Below are positions 35,301 to 43,726 of a DNA stretch of 64,000 nucleotides, piece by piece. This DNA is from Candidatus Avelusimicrobium pullarium (GTDB lineage Bacteria; Elusimicrobiota; Elusimicrobia; Elusimicrobiales; Elusimicrobiaceae): contig CALUTQ010000001.1 in NCBI GenBank assembly GCA_944323745.1, forward strand, positions 851,656 to 915,655, written 5' to 3'. Each line of letters starts with the position of its first letter. Positions within the stretch are counted from its first letter, which is position 1. Under the pieces are notes generated by a model. That model was given only the letters and a program-made list of their open reading frames with translations. It did not search any database and was not told where the DNA came from. The translations under genes were made by a program, and so were the position numbers.

Positions 35301-37830
35301 TAAACGAACACGGGAAACGCTTCAAACGGTGGTGGAGCAGTTTATACAAGCGGCGCGTACCTGGCCGGATCGTCCTGCCGTATGTTTTTGCAATAAAACG
35401 CTTACGTATAAAGAACTGGAGCAGCGTTCCGCTGCTTTAGCCTGCTATTTGCGCCGCCAGGGCATAGACTGGGATGATAAAGTGGCTCTTTTGGTAAACC
35501 GCAGCGAGCAGCTGCTTGTTTATATGTTAGGCATTTTACGCGCCGGCGCGGCTTATTTGCCGCTGGATGCATCCCATCCGCCGGAACGTATTTCTTATAT
35601 GCTGGCAGACAGCGGGGCCAAATTGCTTTTAGCAGACCAAGATTTACTGTCTCTTTTTTCAGACGTTTCCGTGCCCGTTATAGACACAAAGCAATTGACC
35701 GACCTGCCTTTTTGCGAAGACACTTTTGCGCTGCCCCGGGCGATGCTGACGGATAATTTTGTCGTGTTATATACCTCCGGCACCACGGGGGACCCTAAAG
35801 GGGTGTGTTTGACACATCAAAATTTAGCCTCTTTTTGCAACGGTCACAGACGGCGGTTTTGTTTGACGCCGCAGGATAAAGTAGCGTCCGTGGCAGGGGT
35901 GGGGTTTGATGCGTGTTTAATGGATTATTACCCCACGCTGATTGCCGGCGGTTGCGTACACATCATTGCCCAAGATATCCGTTTTGATGTGCTTTCTTTG
36001 CAGGAGTATTATCAAAAACATCATATTACGGGTACCTTGCTTACCACCCAACTGGGCTATCAGTTTGCAAAAAATATACGGCAATCTTCCTTGCGCTATC
36101 TTATTGTGGGAGGGGAAACCCTGCCCCCCATTGAGCCGACGCAAAGTTATCAATTGGTAAATGCCTACGGGCCTACGGAATGTACGGTATATTCGTCTTG
36201 CTTTGTGCTGGATAAGTTTTATGAACGTGTGCCCATAGGATACGTGGTAGAAAATTCTTCTTCTTATATCGTGGACAAGGCGGGCCGTTTGGCGCCCATA
36301 GGCACTTTTGGGGAACTGTGCATTGCCGGCCTGAATGTGGCTAAAGGGTACCTTAATAAGCCGGATATGACGGCAGAAAAGTTTGTGCCCAATCCGTTTA
36401 GCAACGAAAAAGGGTTTGAAAGAATGTACCGCACGGGAGATTTTGCCCGTTTTACGCCGCAGGGGGTATTGGAATTTTTGGGAAGGAAGGACTCTCAGGT
36501 CAAAATACGCGGTTTTCGTATAGAACTGGGGGAAATAGAATTGCAGGTGTGTAAATATAAAGACGTCAAAGAAGCATCTGTTGTCGCGCGGGAAGATAAA
36601 CAAGGAAATAAATATTTAGTGGCGTATGTGGTGCCTAAAGGGACGTTGGACATAAAAGCGCTTAAACGCGCTTTGGAGGATGTACTGCCGCCCTATATGA
36701 TACCTGCTTTTTTTGTGCAGATGACGCATATTCCCCTTAACCCCAACGGCAAAGTGGACAGAAGATCTTTGCCGGAGCCGGATCTGTCGCAAATGCGTAC
36801 GGTGAAATATGAACCTCCGCAAGGCCGCATAGAAAAAGAACTGATGTATATTTGGGCCGATATTCTGAATATTGATCCTTCCACCATAGGCAGGGAAGAT
36901 AACTTTTTTGATTTGGGCGGCACGTCTTTGCGTTCAACTGAACTGTCCTTGCGCATTCGGGAAGTATTTCACGAGCAGATATCTCCGGTCTTAATTTTCC
37001 GTTATGCCAAATTGCGTGAACAAGCTGCTTATTTGGACGCACATAATACTTCCCCGATGTTATTTGCTTTTAATACGGAAGGGAAGAAACCCCCTTTATT
37101 CTTTGTGCACACCGCTCACGCCGGTTCGGAGGCTTATGTGCCTTTAGCCAAAAAATTGGCGCCGGATCAACCGTTTTTTGCGCTGGAGCCGCATAATATC
37201 TTTAGTACGGAAAAGAATATCCGCGGCATTACAAATCTGGCGGCGCGTTATATCAAATATATTCAGCACGTGCGTCCGCACGGGCCGTATAGTTTGGGGG
37301 GATGGTCTTTTGGGGCTTCGGTTGCCTATGAAATGGCCGTACAGCTGGCGCGTGCGGGGGAAAAGGTGGACTGTTTGTATCTGCTAGATCCGATTATAGA
37401 ACATAGTCAGGAGGAACAGCAGCTGATTGAAAAACTGATCGCTACTTCGTTTTTTCAGGGCTATTTAAATAACGATCCGCTTTTTGCCCGTTTCAAAAAA
37501 TTGGGTTTGCTGGACAAACTGTTGGCAAACAGCCGTGCCGTATTTGAGGACATTTTTGCCTTTCAGCCTATGCGCTATGACGGAAAAACCGTCCTGTTCA
37601 AGGCTACCCGCCCCGACCCCAAACCAAAAGATGTGGATGTTTCCCTGGCTAATCAATTGGCCAAATTTCAACGCGTCCATATTGCCCAGGCCGATAACGG
37701 GTTTGGCAAATATGTCCGTTCTTTGCAGGTTATTGCCATACATTGCCGCCACGATTTTATGATGCGTGGCAACGCATTGGAAATTATCAGCAGCGTGATT
37801 AATGAACAAGGAAAAAAACGTGACAAATAA
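32293..37830 (+). CDS. ATP-grasp / NRPS hybrid (ATP-grasp, A-remnant, C, A, PCP, TE)
   Basis: 1845 residues. About 1-340 form an ATP-grasp amino-acid/dipeptide-ligase domain ('RIIIKPSRSAGTDGV', 'QQYIEGDEIVVN', 'VLVETGARIMGS'). About 465-570 look like a leftover adenylation-domain C-part: 'NTQLYVLNDRLHPCPAGEKG', 'DIYVAGPYLA', 'FLYRTADKALVNADG', with no upstream A motifs. A condensation domain follows with 'HHIIADG' near 694. The full adenylation domain has 'LYTSGTTGDPKG' near 1158, 'NAYGPTE' near 1289, 'GRKDSQVKIRGFRIE' near 1397 and the catalytic Lys of 'NPNGKV' near 1484. The carrier site is 'LGGTSLRS' near 1546. The thioesterase has 'GWSFGAS' near 1672 and 'CRHDF' near 1819. It probably joins two or three amino acids and releases the product. 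It is coupled to the GNAT and MFS genes. Confidence 0.85.
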   Translation: MKRNTAGNILIVDGYATGAQYAARIRARGMTPYHLTSGWEKRTSFSAEFMDKYIKSQVGGLYEACWRMPDDFEQLADKLKAYHFKAVIPGTETGVIAAEMLAGRLGLPVNKPQLLWARRDKYQMQQALHKAGLPHIPSLLTGSLEEALAWFKQQGFKRIIIKPSRSAGTDGVVSCTNEEEIAGYFHKYLNQTDAAGERNTRLLLQQYIEGDEIVVNCVSRAGRHILTDILLYNKVLTARNVPVYEASRLVHTITAPYKQAVQYTFDVLNALGITYGSSHSEIKLTPQGPVLVETGARIMGSTPPQYYEALGYNLIDWSLDAYLDDNAHRQNAKKPYAPKKHFLAKFFISDKDAPIEDVAAEKTLALLPSFVTANFNTLKITKQLHKTVDMPSKPGDCLLMSENEKDVLRDYEICRLLEKCADGLLWRGRGQKLSAFEEKLLKLLKEKNYSAVLAGHPLAGYHMRYMNYKNTQLYVLNDRLHPCPAGEKGDIYVAGPYLAKRPFDLPFIHAENFIFNPYYTTILRDSRTMFPFLYRTADKALVNADGSLCFIDKRTGALTHSFGKAGNRTAWPLTYTERQMAAEQRMVPDSNAYNAKFSFKIIGKLDLARFKKALKTWVKRYRIFSSYYPFENGRLTHKVMKNLPVELKVFSCSFAHALDEVEKLNTAYDVSVPPLYRFFLFRTGENEYLFHINIHHIIADGVSLISLIEELWKLYANERAKQFHTEEDFFDYAVWQSENDDHKEKAQFFLNMFKDGVPENEMPTRSVRPEILPYATDISKECVFPIDKIEAKAKEMGCSVSLFLTALSAAALAKYSGSEDYVLGVIMNGRSHPQSKDIFGMFVNAVPVRFKPQAALTLKEYIKASAQVFRGVILNQTCPLEYLVPILAPRRDLSRKPIFDVIVNYRPEIPPFSTPEIQIFSVQMRQATQTDMQLEILRTGKQVCLSISYSKKLYQEEIINGILDLLHHMLTQILDSDARAQSLADLTEIPQPERERILHQFAGKRTRETLQTVVEQFIQAARTWPDRPAVCFCNKTLTYKELEQRSAALACYLRRQGIDWDDKVALLVNRSEQLLVYMLGILRAGAAYLPLDASHPPERISYMLADSGAKLLLADQDLLSLFSDVSVPVIDTKQLTDLPFCEDTFALPRAMLTDNFVVLYTSGTTGDPKGVCLTHQNLASFCNGHRRRFCLTPQDKVASVAGVGFDACLMDYYPTLIAGGCVHIIAQDIRFDVLSLQEYYQKHHITGTLLTTQLGYQFAKNIRQSSLRYLIVGGETLPPIEPTQSYQLVNAYGPTECTVYSSCFVLDKFYERVPIGYVVENSSSYIVDKAGRLAPIGTFGELCIAGLNVAKGYLNKPDMTAEKFVPNPFSNEKGFERMYRTGDFARFTPQGVLEFLGRKDSQVKIRGFRIELGEIELQVCKYKDVKEASVVAREDKQGNKYLVAYVVPKGTLDIKALKRALEDVLPPYMIPAFFVQMTHIPLNPNGKVDRRSLPEPDLSQMRTVKYEPPQGRIEKELMYIWADILNIDPSTIGREDNFFDLGGTSLRSTELSLRIREVFHEQISPVLIFRYAKLREQAAYLDAHNTSPMLFAFNTEGKKPPLFFVHTAHAGSEAYVPLAKKLAPDQPFFALEPHNIFSTEKNIRGITNLAARYIKYIQHVRPHGPYSLGGWSFGASVAYEMAVQLARAGEKVDCLYLLDPIIEHSQEEQQLIEKLIATSFFQGYLNNDPLFARFKKLGLLDKLLANSRAVFEDIFAFQPMRYDGKTVLFKATRPDPKPKDVDVSLANQLAKFQRVHIAQADNGFGKYVRSLQVIAIHCRHDFMMRGNALEIISSVINEQGKKRDK

Positions 37831-39022
37831 CCGCTCCTCCGGCAAATTAAAGCTGTTTTTTGCGGCAAACGCTTTTACGTCTGTAGGAATGAATATCGGC
37901 GTGGTGGGGGTGGCCTGGTTTGTTATCCATTCCACGGGCAAAAACAGTATTTTAGGCTTGTATAATGCGCTTTCTTTGCTTGCGGCATTTTGCGCCTTAA
38001 TAGGCTGCAGTTCGTTGATTGATCACCGCAGTAAAACGGCCCTTATGAAATACTGCTCTTTTGGCCAAAGCCTTTTGTTTGCCTTTACGGCCGTGTTATG
38101 CCAAAGCGGCGCGCCGGCCTTGTTTGTCATCTGTATGCTTGCCTTACTGAATATGCCGGGAATGGTGGTGTTTACCACGGCTTCGCGCGGGGCCGTGCCC
38201 GCCGTGTTGCCACCCCCTTACTTGGCCAAAGGGAACAGCCTGATAGAAATTACGCTGCAGTTGGGGGCGATGGCGGCGGCTTTATTGACCGCATTTTTTT
38301 ATGGCCGTCTGGGCTTTGTGTCTTTAATGTGGGCGGGAGCCTGTTCCACTTTTGCAGGCGGCATTTTATTTGCTTATGCCAAAAATGCCTTTGACTTTCC
38401 CAGTCCGCTCTCGGCCGGCTGGAAGCGCAATATAACGGACGGAATTATATTTTTGTGGCGGCAGAAAAAATTATTTTTATACGGGATGATTGTTTTTTTG
38501 CCGACGATTGTCATATCCGTATCCAACGTAATTATCCCGGGATATGTACAGTTTACTTTGCGGCGCGGTGCAATGACCTATGGTTTGGCGGATATGATTT
38601 TTGCTCTTGGTGCTTTGACCAGCGGCTTGTATGCGGCACGCTTAAAAACCGGCTATGGCAAATTGCACGCCGTTTTATTTGCCGTTTCGGCCGGCTGTAT
38701 GTTCTTTTTGGCGCTGAACAGTACACTGACAGGGTTTTTAGGTGCTATATTTATCGCCGGGGTAGTAATGGCCGGGCTGCGCATTTTACTCAATGCCTCG
38801 TTTATGCAAAGGGTGCCGAATGAATATTTAGGCCGTGCTTTGGCCGTATTGATGGCGCTTTCGGTTGTCCTGCAGGCAGTGTTATCCTATTTTATCGGGC
38901 TGCTGATGGACTATGGGGGTTCTTTGGCGGGGTTTATGTTTATGACGGGGATGCTTTTGCTGGGGTTGATTGGGTGTTTGTGTCTTTCCTCTGCCAAACG
39001 GAACACGAAAATAAAGTCTTGA
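37802..39022 (+). CDS. MFS transporter of the peptide operon
   Basis: 406 residues, about 12 membrane helices, MFS_3/enterobactin-exporter-like ('GVVGVAWFVIHSTGK' in helix 1, 'LPPPYLAKGNSLIE' in the middle loop). The start lies inside the end of the NRPS gene (29-base overlap). It probably exports the NRPS product. Confidence 0.8.
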   Translation: MNKEKNVTNNRSSGKLKLFFAANAFTSVGMNIGVVGVAWFVIHSTGKNSILGLYNALSLLAAFCALIGCSSLIDHRSKTALMKYCSFGQSLLFAFTAVLCQSGAPALFVICMLALLNMPGMVVFTTASRGAVPAVLPPPYLAKGNSLIEITLQLGAMAAALLTAFFYGRLGFVSLMWAGACSTFAGGILFAYAKNAFDFPSPLSAGWKRNITDGIIFLWRQKKLFLYGMIVFLPTIVISVSNVIIPGYVQFTLRRGAMTYGLADMIFALGALTSGLYAARLKTGYGKLHAVLFAVSAGCMFFLALNSTLTGFLGAIFIAGVVMAGLRILLNASFMQRVPNEYLGRALAVLMALSVVLQAVLSYFIGLLMDYGGSLAGFMFMTGMLLLGLIGCLCLSSAKRNTKIKS

Positions 39023-39285
39023 GCTCCGGATGTGTGTTTAAATATTTTATACGGGTTGGCGATAATAAAAAAACAGATTTGCCGATATAACGCAAGATAA
39101 AATTTGCTTCAGTACCATATCTTTGTGCAGAAAATGCAGTTTTTGATGTGTAAAATACAAACCACGCCGTCCGGTAACACAAGCAAACTGGCCAAAAAGG
39201 GGCGGCCGGTAACTCTCGCGCGGCGAAGGCATCTGGCCAACAGCTAAAATAAACAATTCACAAATCAAGAGCCCCCGTTGTATAT
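39023..39285. other. Intergenic, no gene seen
   Basis: AT-rich stretch downstream of the MFS gene. No convincing ORF, hairpin terminator or repeat was found; only the promoter of the next gene at its right edge. Confidence 0.35.
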
Positions 39286-39286
39286 T

Positions 39287-39301
39287 TGCTATATTCAAGA
39301 T
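39287..39301 (+). promoter_or_regulatory. Extended -10 six bases before an ATG
   Basis: TGC-TATATT then 6 bases then ATG at 39302. No ribosome-binding site is present, so a leaderless transcript is predicted. Confidence 0.55.
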
Positions 39302-40237
39302 ATGAAAACAATTTTTAAAATGATGTTTGCAATGGCAGGGGTTTTGCTTTCCCTGCAGTCTCTTGCCCAGCCGTTTACGGCTGATGTGTCCGTGCTTTCT
39401 TCTGAGCGGACATTGCACCAAGAAAGATATGAGTCCTTTCCGCAGCCCCCCTATTTGACGGTTTATCAAAAAGGAAATAAAAAATTGGTGCTGCTGGCTG
39501 CACGCCACGGGGAAGAATCGTTGCCGGCGGTGCAATATGCTTTTGATGAATATAAACCGCAGGTGGCTTTGGTGGAACGGGAACCCAATGAACCGTTCGG
39601 GCCGTGCCTGTCTGCCGAGGACGGATATACGGCCGCGCTTGCCAGCCTATGGCAAATGCCGTTGGTGCGTATGGACGTATCTTTGGAACAGCAATGGCGT
39701 TTTGCCCAAGAAAAAGGCTTTTCTTATAAAGACTGGCAAATGCTGTGGATTATTCGGGAAGGTTATGCCCGCGCGCAGGAAATTGACCAGCCTTTTGCGG
39801 CGAAAGAAGCAATTGCCGCCTATGCCAAAAGGGATCATCGCCCCGCGTGGGGCGCTTTGTTTACGGAAAAGGAATTAAACCGTTATTTTAAAAAATATTA
39901 CAAGCAAAATTTTGAAGAAACCGACTTTATAAAACTCTATCAAGATTTGATGAATATTTATCCGGAAAAGTGGGTTATTAAAAGCCCGTTTTACCGCTTA
40001 AATAATGCCACGGGTTTGGCCCGCAGCCGGTTTATGCTGCAAAACATAGCCGCGGCGCTTAATCAATACGAGGTGGTATTTGCCGAAATGGGCGCCGGAC
40101 ATTATTTAGATTTGGTGCCCGCATTGCAGCAAATGCTGGGCGCCCCGCAAGTGATAGACGGCAAAGATTTGCCAAAACAAACGTTGTGGCAGGACTGTAA
40201 CTGGAATCATTTAAAAGAAACTGTTTTGGTAAAATAA
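39302..40237 (+). CDS. Secreted protein, possibly TraB/GumN-like
   Basis: 311 residues from the ATG at 39302, chosen because it gives a clean signal peptide (about 1-22, ending SLAQP) and because a -10 element lies exactly 6 bases before it. 'LVLLAARHGEES' near 60 followed by 'ALVEREPNEPFG' and a late 'VVFAEMGAGHYLDLVPAL' resemble the paired His/Glu motifs of the TraB/GumN/ChaN hydrolase-like superfamily. The assignment is tentative; a periplasmic or outer location is well supported. Confidence 0.55.
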   Translation: MKTIFKMMFAMAGVLLSLQSLAQPFTADVSVLSSERTLHQERYESFPQPPYLTVYQKGNKKLVLLAARHGEESLPAVQYAFDEYKPQVALVEREPNEPFGPCLSAEDGYTAALASLWQMPLVRMDVSLEQQWRFAQEKGFSYKDWQMLWIIREGYARAQEIDQPFAAKEAIAAYAKRDHRPAWGALFTEKELNRYFKKYYKQNFEETDFIKLYQDLMNIYPEKWVIKSPFYRLNNATGLARSRFMLQNIAAALNQYEVVFAEMGAGHYLDLVPALQQMLGAPQVIDGKDLPKQTLWQDCNWNHLKETVLVK

Positions 40238-40277
40238 AACACCTTTTATTGTTTTGTTCTCTTGTTTTGACGCCAAT

Positions 40278-40306
40278 AAAAAGACACCTTACAAAAGGTG
40301 TCTTTT
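40278..40306. terminator. Terminator
   Basis: Stem around AAGACACCTT / AAGGTGTCTT with an A/T extension. The same stem sequence is used in all three repeat blocks of the effector array. Confidence 0.85.
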
Positions 40307-40314
40307 CTTTGCTT

Positions 40315-40560
40315 GAGCACTTAAAAAAATGATTTTTCGTATAGGACGTAGCATAAGCGGCGGTGCACAGGGTTGGCATCGCGCCGCGGTGGAGCGACAA
40401 CCGCCGTTTTAGGACGCCCGTGCGTGCAGCTAAATCTGCACAATATGGAATTCCGTTTCGTAGGGGCAAACCGGCAAAGCTTGGAAGCCTTCGTTCGGCC
40501 GTTCCACTGCGCTGTAAATGGGGCGGAGACGGCCAGCCCGATCTTCAGATGCCCGGACGA
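40315..40560. other. GC-rich intergenic block between two terminators
   Basis: About 245 bases, more GC-rich than the flanks, bracketed by terminators at 40278-40306 and 40562-40593. ORFs across it on either strand lack ribosome-binding sites and read like chance translations. No tRNA, RNase P, tmRNA or SRP RNA signature was recognised. It may be a non-coding RNA or an old gene remnant. Confidence 0.35.
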
Positions 40561-40561
40561 T

Positions 40562-40593
40562 AAAAAAGCCGCTTTGTGGAAAGCGGCTTTTTT
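40562..40593. terminator. Terminator of the minus-strand lipoprotein gene
   Basis: Perfect AAAAAAGCCGCTTT / AAAGCGGCTTTTTT stem with a GTGG loop, 20 bases beyond the stop codon at 40613. Confidence 0.9.
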
Positions 40594-40612
40594 AATGGTT
40601 GAGTCAGAACAA

Positions 40613-41305
40613 TTATATGTTGGAATTGCCGGCATCAACGTTGTCCCAGTCGTCTACGCTGGGGTCGCCGAAGGATATCGGTTCCAAGCCCAAAGCGATA
40701 ACCAAGGCGCTTTGCAGTTTGGCAGCTTGCACTTGCGGTTCTTCCGTCAAATTCCAAGAGTAGACTTTTTTGGTATTTGCGATATTATGGGTGTCTACCA
40801 CGTAAACACTGCCGGTGGAAGGTTTTGCCCCCAGCGGGAGGAAAACATTCTGACAGGCATTATCCGAGCAGACGGTAAGGGCGTTCATAAAGAAATTTAC
40901 ATTATCCAGCCCGCTTATCCAAGATACGTTTTTATTGGGAGAATCTTCATAAATATCCAAGAACACCGGCACATAATTCATACCGTGTATTTTAGGAACA
41001 ATACGGGTGGCCATTTCATTAAGATACGGCGCCATTGACTTGGACTTCTCGCAATCTTTGCCAAGCAACACGACTACCAAAAAGTCCTGATTATAGTCGG
41101 GGGTCAAAATATTAAGGCTGTTTTGATCTTGCGTATTGCGGCTGATAATCAAATTTTCGTTTCCGGTAAGATTTTCAAAGGTAACGTCCGTCCACTCGGC
41201 ATACCTTTGCGTGGCTGTCTCCGAAATTTCGGGGAAGTTCTCTTCCATAATGACACACCCCGTTAAGGGCAGGAAAAAACACAACAAGAAAAATAATTTC
41301 TTCAT
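40613..41305 (-). CDS. Lipoprotein, possibly thioredoxin-like
   Basis: 230 residues with a lipobox 'PLTGC' (Cys17). 'DFLVVVLLGKDCEKSKSMAP' near 74-93 has the strand-then-Cys-helix layout of a thioredoxin fold with a single Cys, and two more Cys occur in 'CSDNACQN'. No CxxC motif, so redox activity is doubtful. AAGGAG and a TGA-TATAAT promoter (41324-41332) lie upstream, giving a normal short leader. It lies just outside the left edge of the effector array. Confidence 0.6.
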   Translation of the reverse strand: MKKLFFLLCFFLPLTGCVIMEENFPEISETATQRYAEWTDVTFENLTGNENLIISRNTQDQNSLNILTPDYNQDFLVVVLLGKDCEKSKSMAPYLNEMATRIVPKIHGMNYVPVFLDIYEDSPNKNVSWISGLDNVNFFMNALTVCSDNACQNVFLPLGAKPSTGSVYVVDTHNIANTKKVYSWNLTEEPQVQAAKLQSALVIALGLEPISFGDPSVDDWDNVDAGNSNI

Positions 41306-41643
41306 AAGCGTCTCCTTGATATAATTATATCAACATCAGCTTCTTCTCTTATGCTATTAAATTTATGCGCCAATGTCTATTTTATTTTGTCTTTTTGAAA
41401 ATTTGGGTATTAAATATAATAAATGCGCTGATTGTGATATAGTGACTTTAAAATAATTGGACACGGCGTGTGGCCTGCAAAGCCGGTAAGAGGGGGAACT
41501 CTGTTTATCAGGCAAAATACGGCAACAGGCGTGGTTTTTGGAGATATTCTGAAAGAAGGGGGCGGTTATTTGCCCGCGGTATTGCGGCAGACGTAAATTA
41601 CTTTGTCCTGCTCCACGTTTTTACCCTTATAATAAGGCCCCGG
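41306..41643. other. Intergenic with left-end remnant of the array repeat
   Basis: Holds the promoter of the lipoprotein gene (TGA-TATAAT, minus strand, 41324-41332). At about 41461-41520 it has a diverged copy of the 75-base element found at 45056 and 48565. No gene is supported. Confidence 0.5.
41461..41520 (-). repeat. Diverged copy of the 75-base boundary element (left end)
   Basis: Shares ACACGGCGTG, GTAAGAGGGGGAA and CTGTTTATCAGGCAAAATAC, in order, with the copies near 45056-45130 and 48565-48636. It marks the left end of the three-module array. Confidence 0.6.
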
Positions 41644-42819
41644 TCAAAACACTTTTATCAGGTTTTGCTTATGCGTGTAACCCTGCAAGCCGTTTTGCAA
41701 AACAGGGTACCACTTGCCTTTTTTATCTTTCGGCCATACCCATACATAGCTGTCATTTTCCATTTGGCCTATGACTTTGCCGCTCGGTTTGTTGCGCACG
41801 TTGGCGGGGCCGTCCACGCGGTAGAGGACGGGCTCGCTTTTGGGGCGGTAGGGACGGGCAATATCCCCTTTTGCTATAAAATCTACGGAAATATCCCATT
41901 CCGGCGTGTAATGAGCACGGTTGACGGCAAAGTATTGGCCGCCGTAAAAGGCTTCTCCGTCAAAGCAACCCACGCTTTTAAGGGGGCTTTCCACCAGCAG
42001 GTTAAAGTTTTCTATGGGGCCTTGCCAGTTGTTGGCGGTGGTGAGGATATATTCCACATAGTCTTGGGCGTCTAAGTGCTGCCAGGAATATTTTCGTTCG
42101 TTTTCGGGTATAAATACGAAATCCTGATATTTTTGGCTCTCATCATTTATACACTTAGAAAAAGGCGTGCCTACATTGGTAGTCATAGCAGTGGGAACAT
42201 ACGTATGACGGACAGAAACGGTTTTGCCGGCGGGAAAGGTTTGCTCCCACGAGTAGGAAAGTTGCTTCTGCCAGTCGTCTGTCATTTTCCAGGCTTGTAC
42301 TTCTCCCCGGTCGGGATCTAGAATCCAACCGTATTTTAAGATATCCTTATCAATAAAAGGCTGTCGTTCTTCCGGTCGCAGCATTTCAACGCGGCGGTCT
42401 AATTCCGCTTCAGAGATGATTTCTTCTTCTGTATAAAAAAGAATGGGGACAAGGGCGGTAATGTCTGTTTCGCCACTTAGAATAGTCCAATTTTTTTCAT
42501 ATTTTACAGGTTTATCATTGACCCATAATTTAAATTCATAATCGTGGGCAAGGTCTCCTTGCGGGAAAGTTTCCACGGCGGGCATTTGCGGCAGCGGAAA
42601 GAAAACTTGGGTGGTAATGTCTTTGGGCGTGGTATTTTCAAACAGATAACGCACCTCTATCTGCCCGGGGCGGATATAGAGTGCTTCGGTTTTCATTTTA
42701 ATGCCGTCCTGTTTTTCAAATACGACGCCGCCCGTGGGTAGCACCGTGCCGGAAGTGTCGTTGGCATAGGCGGACATACAGAAAAGACAAATGAGCAGAA
42801 TGAACAATGATCTATTCAT
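41644..42819 (-). CDS. DUF4424-SH3 secreted protein, copy 1
   Basis: 391 residues. Signal peptide about 1-19 ('CLFCMSAYAND'). The mature protein begins with the DUF4424 pattern: 'TGGVVFEKQDGIKMKTEALYI' then 'FENTTPKDITTQVFFPLP'. The last ~60 residues form a bacterial SH3 domain ('GPANVRNKPSGKVIGQM ... KWYPVLQNGLQGYTHKQNL'), which often binds cell-wall peptides. It overlaps the immunity gene by 8 bases (same operon). The C-terminal ~160 residues are almost identical to copy 2 at 45237 while the middle has diverged. Role unknown: a second protective factor or a wall-binding partner are options. Confidence 0.75.
   Translation of the reverse strand: MNRSLFILLICLFCMSAYANDTSGTVLPTGGVVFEKQDGIKMKTEALYIRPGQIEVRYLFENTTPKDITTQVFFPLPQMPAVETFPQGDLAHDYEFKLWVNDKPVKYEKNWTILSGETDITALVPILFYTEEEIISEAELDRRVEMLRPEERQPFIDKDILKYGWILDPDRGEVQAWKMTDDWQKQLSYSWEQTFPAGKTVSVRHTYVPTAMTTNVGTPFSKCINDESQKYQDFVFIPENERKYSWQHLDAQDYVEYILTTANNWQGPIENFNLLVESPLKSVGCFDGEAFYGGQYFAVNRAHYTPEWDISVDFIAKGDIARPYRPKSEPVLYRVDGPANVRNKPSGKVIGQMENDSYVWVWPKDKKGKWYPVLQNGLQGYTHKQNLIKVF
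41646..42132 (-). repeat. Near-identical 3' half of DUF4424-SH3 genes (copy A)
   Basis: About 487 bases match 45239-45725 almost base for base (one or two differences at the 3' end), whereas the upstream halves of the two genes are clearly diverged. Confidence 0.85.
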
Positions 42820-43726
42820 TTTTAGTGTTTTTTTGTATAAATTTTTGATATTCTTCGGCGGCTTTTTCCGCTTGCGCCGGCGTTAGTTTGGGGCGCACCA
42901 CAAGTTGGCTTTTGCGGGGGGATTGGTCGGAATCCTGCAAATAAAAAAGCCACTTTGTGCCTGGTATTCCTATGGGATTGTAAGGATAAAGGGCGGATTT
43001 CTCTTTTGTTTCGTACGGGGTGGCCGCATAAGCCCCGCGGGTGTGATTTTGCAAATCACAAAAAAAGATGCCTCGCCGGGCTTTATTTCTTCCCGGCCAA
43101 GGGAAATCGTCAAAGCCGTCGTAATAGAGTATATTTTCGTCGCAATAAGCAAATTGGCCGGGCGGAAAATCTATTACCGGGACGGGGCATTCTTCGCGGG
43201 CAAACGTATGTTGCTTTCCGTCCTTGTGCCAAATGATTTTGTAAAATACGTCATTTTCTTCTCCGGGGGCTCTTTTTTTGATTTGCTCTATAAATTCTAC
43301 CGAGGAATTCTTACCGCACGGAAGCGAAAAATTTTTCCCGTCTAAATGAGGAATGGCAAATCCCGCTAAGAATTGCTTCTCAAATTCTTTATAATTATCT
43401 TGCCACAATTGAAAACTTTCCAAGATAGGCAATGATTCTGCCGGGATAAGATGAAAATAAAGAGTCTCGGACCAATTAAAATATAAATTATTTTCTCTTA
43501 TATAATAATCCGTCCATTCGTTTTGATAGGTAAATTCTCCTAATACATAGGCACCGTTTTCATCGGGCTTAGGCATATTAAACCCTCGGAAGCGGGAATA
43601 AACGACGGCTTCTGTGTCCTTGGGAGTATCCTCCTGATTGGTGGGCAGGGAATCGGCCTGCCCACTTACCCAACATATACTAAGCAAAAATAACGCAAAT
43701 AAATGTTTCATTTTTTTATTATACAT
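42812..43726 (-). CDS. Putative periplasmic immunity protein, module 1
   Basis: 304 residues from the ATG at 43726, or 299 from the ATG at 43711, which gives a standard signal peptide (MKHLFALFLLSICWVSGQA) and has TATAAT exactly 6 bases upstream. Sec-exported, no lipobox. It is the most diverged of the three putative immunity proteins but keeps the same plan: an N-terminal beta region ('VVYSRFRGFNMPKPDENGAY'), a 'CGKN ... WHKDGK' segment, then 'AYCDENILYYDG' and a final 'GIPGTKWLFYL' strand, parallel to 'AVPGTDYLLYQ' in the others. It directly follows the effector gene (adjacent, no gap), as expected for a toxin-immunity pair. Confidence 0.6.
   Translation of the reverse strand: MYNKKMKHLFALFLLSICWVSGQADSLPTNQEDTPKDTEAVVYSRFRGFNMPKPDENGAYVLGEFTYQNEWTDYYIRENNLYFNWSETLYFHLIPAESLPILESFQLWQDNYKEFEKQFLAGFAIPHLDGKNFSLPCGKNSSVEFIEQIKKRAPGEENDVFYKIIWHKDGKQHTFAREECPVPVIDFPPGQFAYCDENILYYDGFDDFPWPGRNKARRGIFFCDLQNHTRGAYAATPYETKEKSALYPYNPIGIPGTKWLFYLQDSDQSPRKSQLVVRPKLTPAQAEKAAEEYQKFIQKNTKNE
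43712..43723 (-). promoter_or_regulatory. -10 hexamer for separate immunity-1 expression
   Basis: TATAAT (43723-43718) then 6 bases then ATG at 43711. Would allow leaderless transcription of the immunity gene without the effector. Confidence 0.45.
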
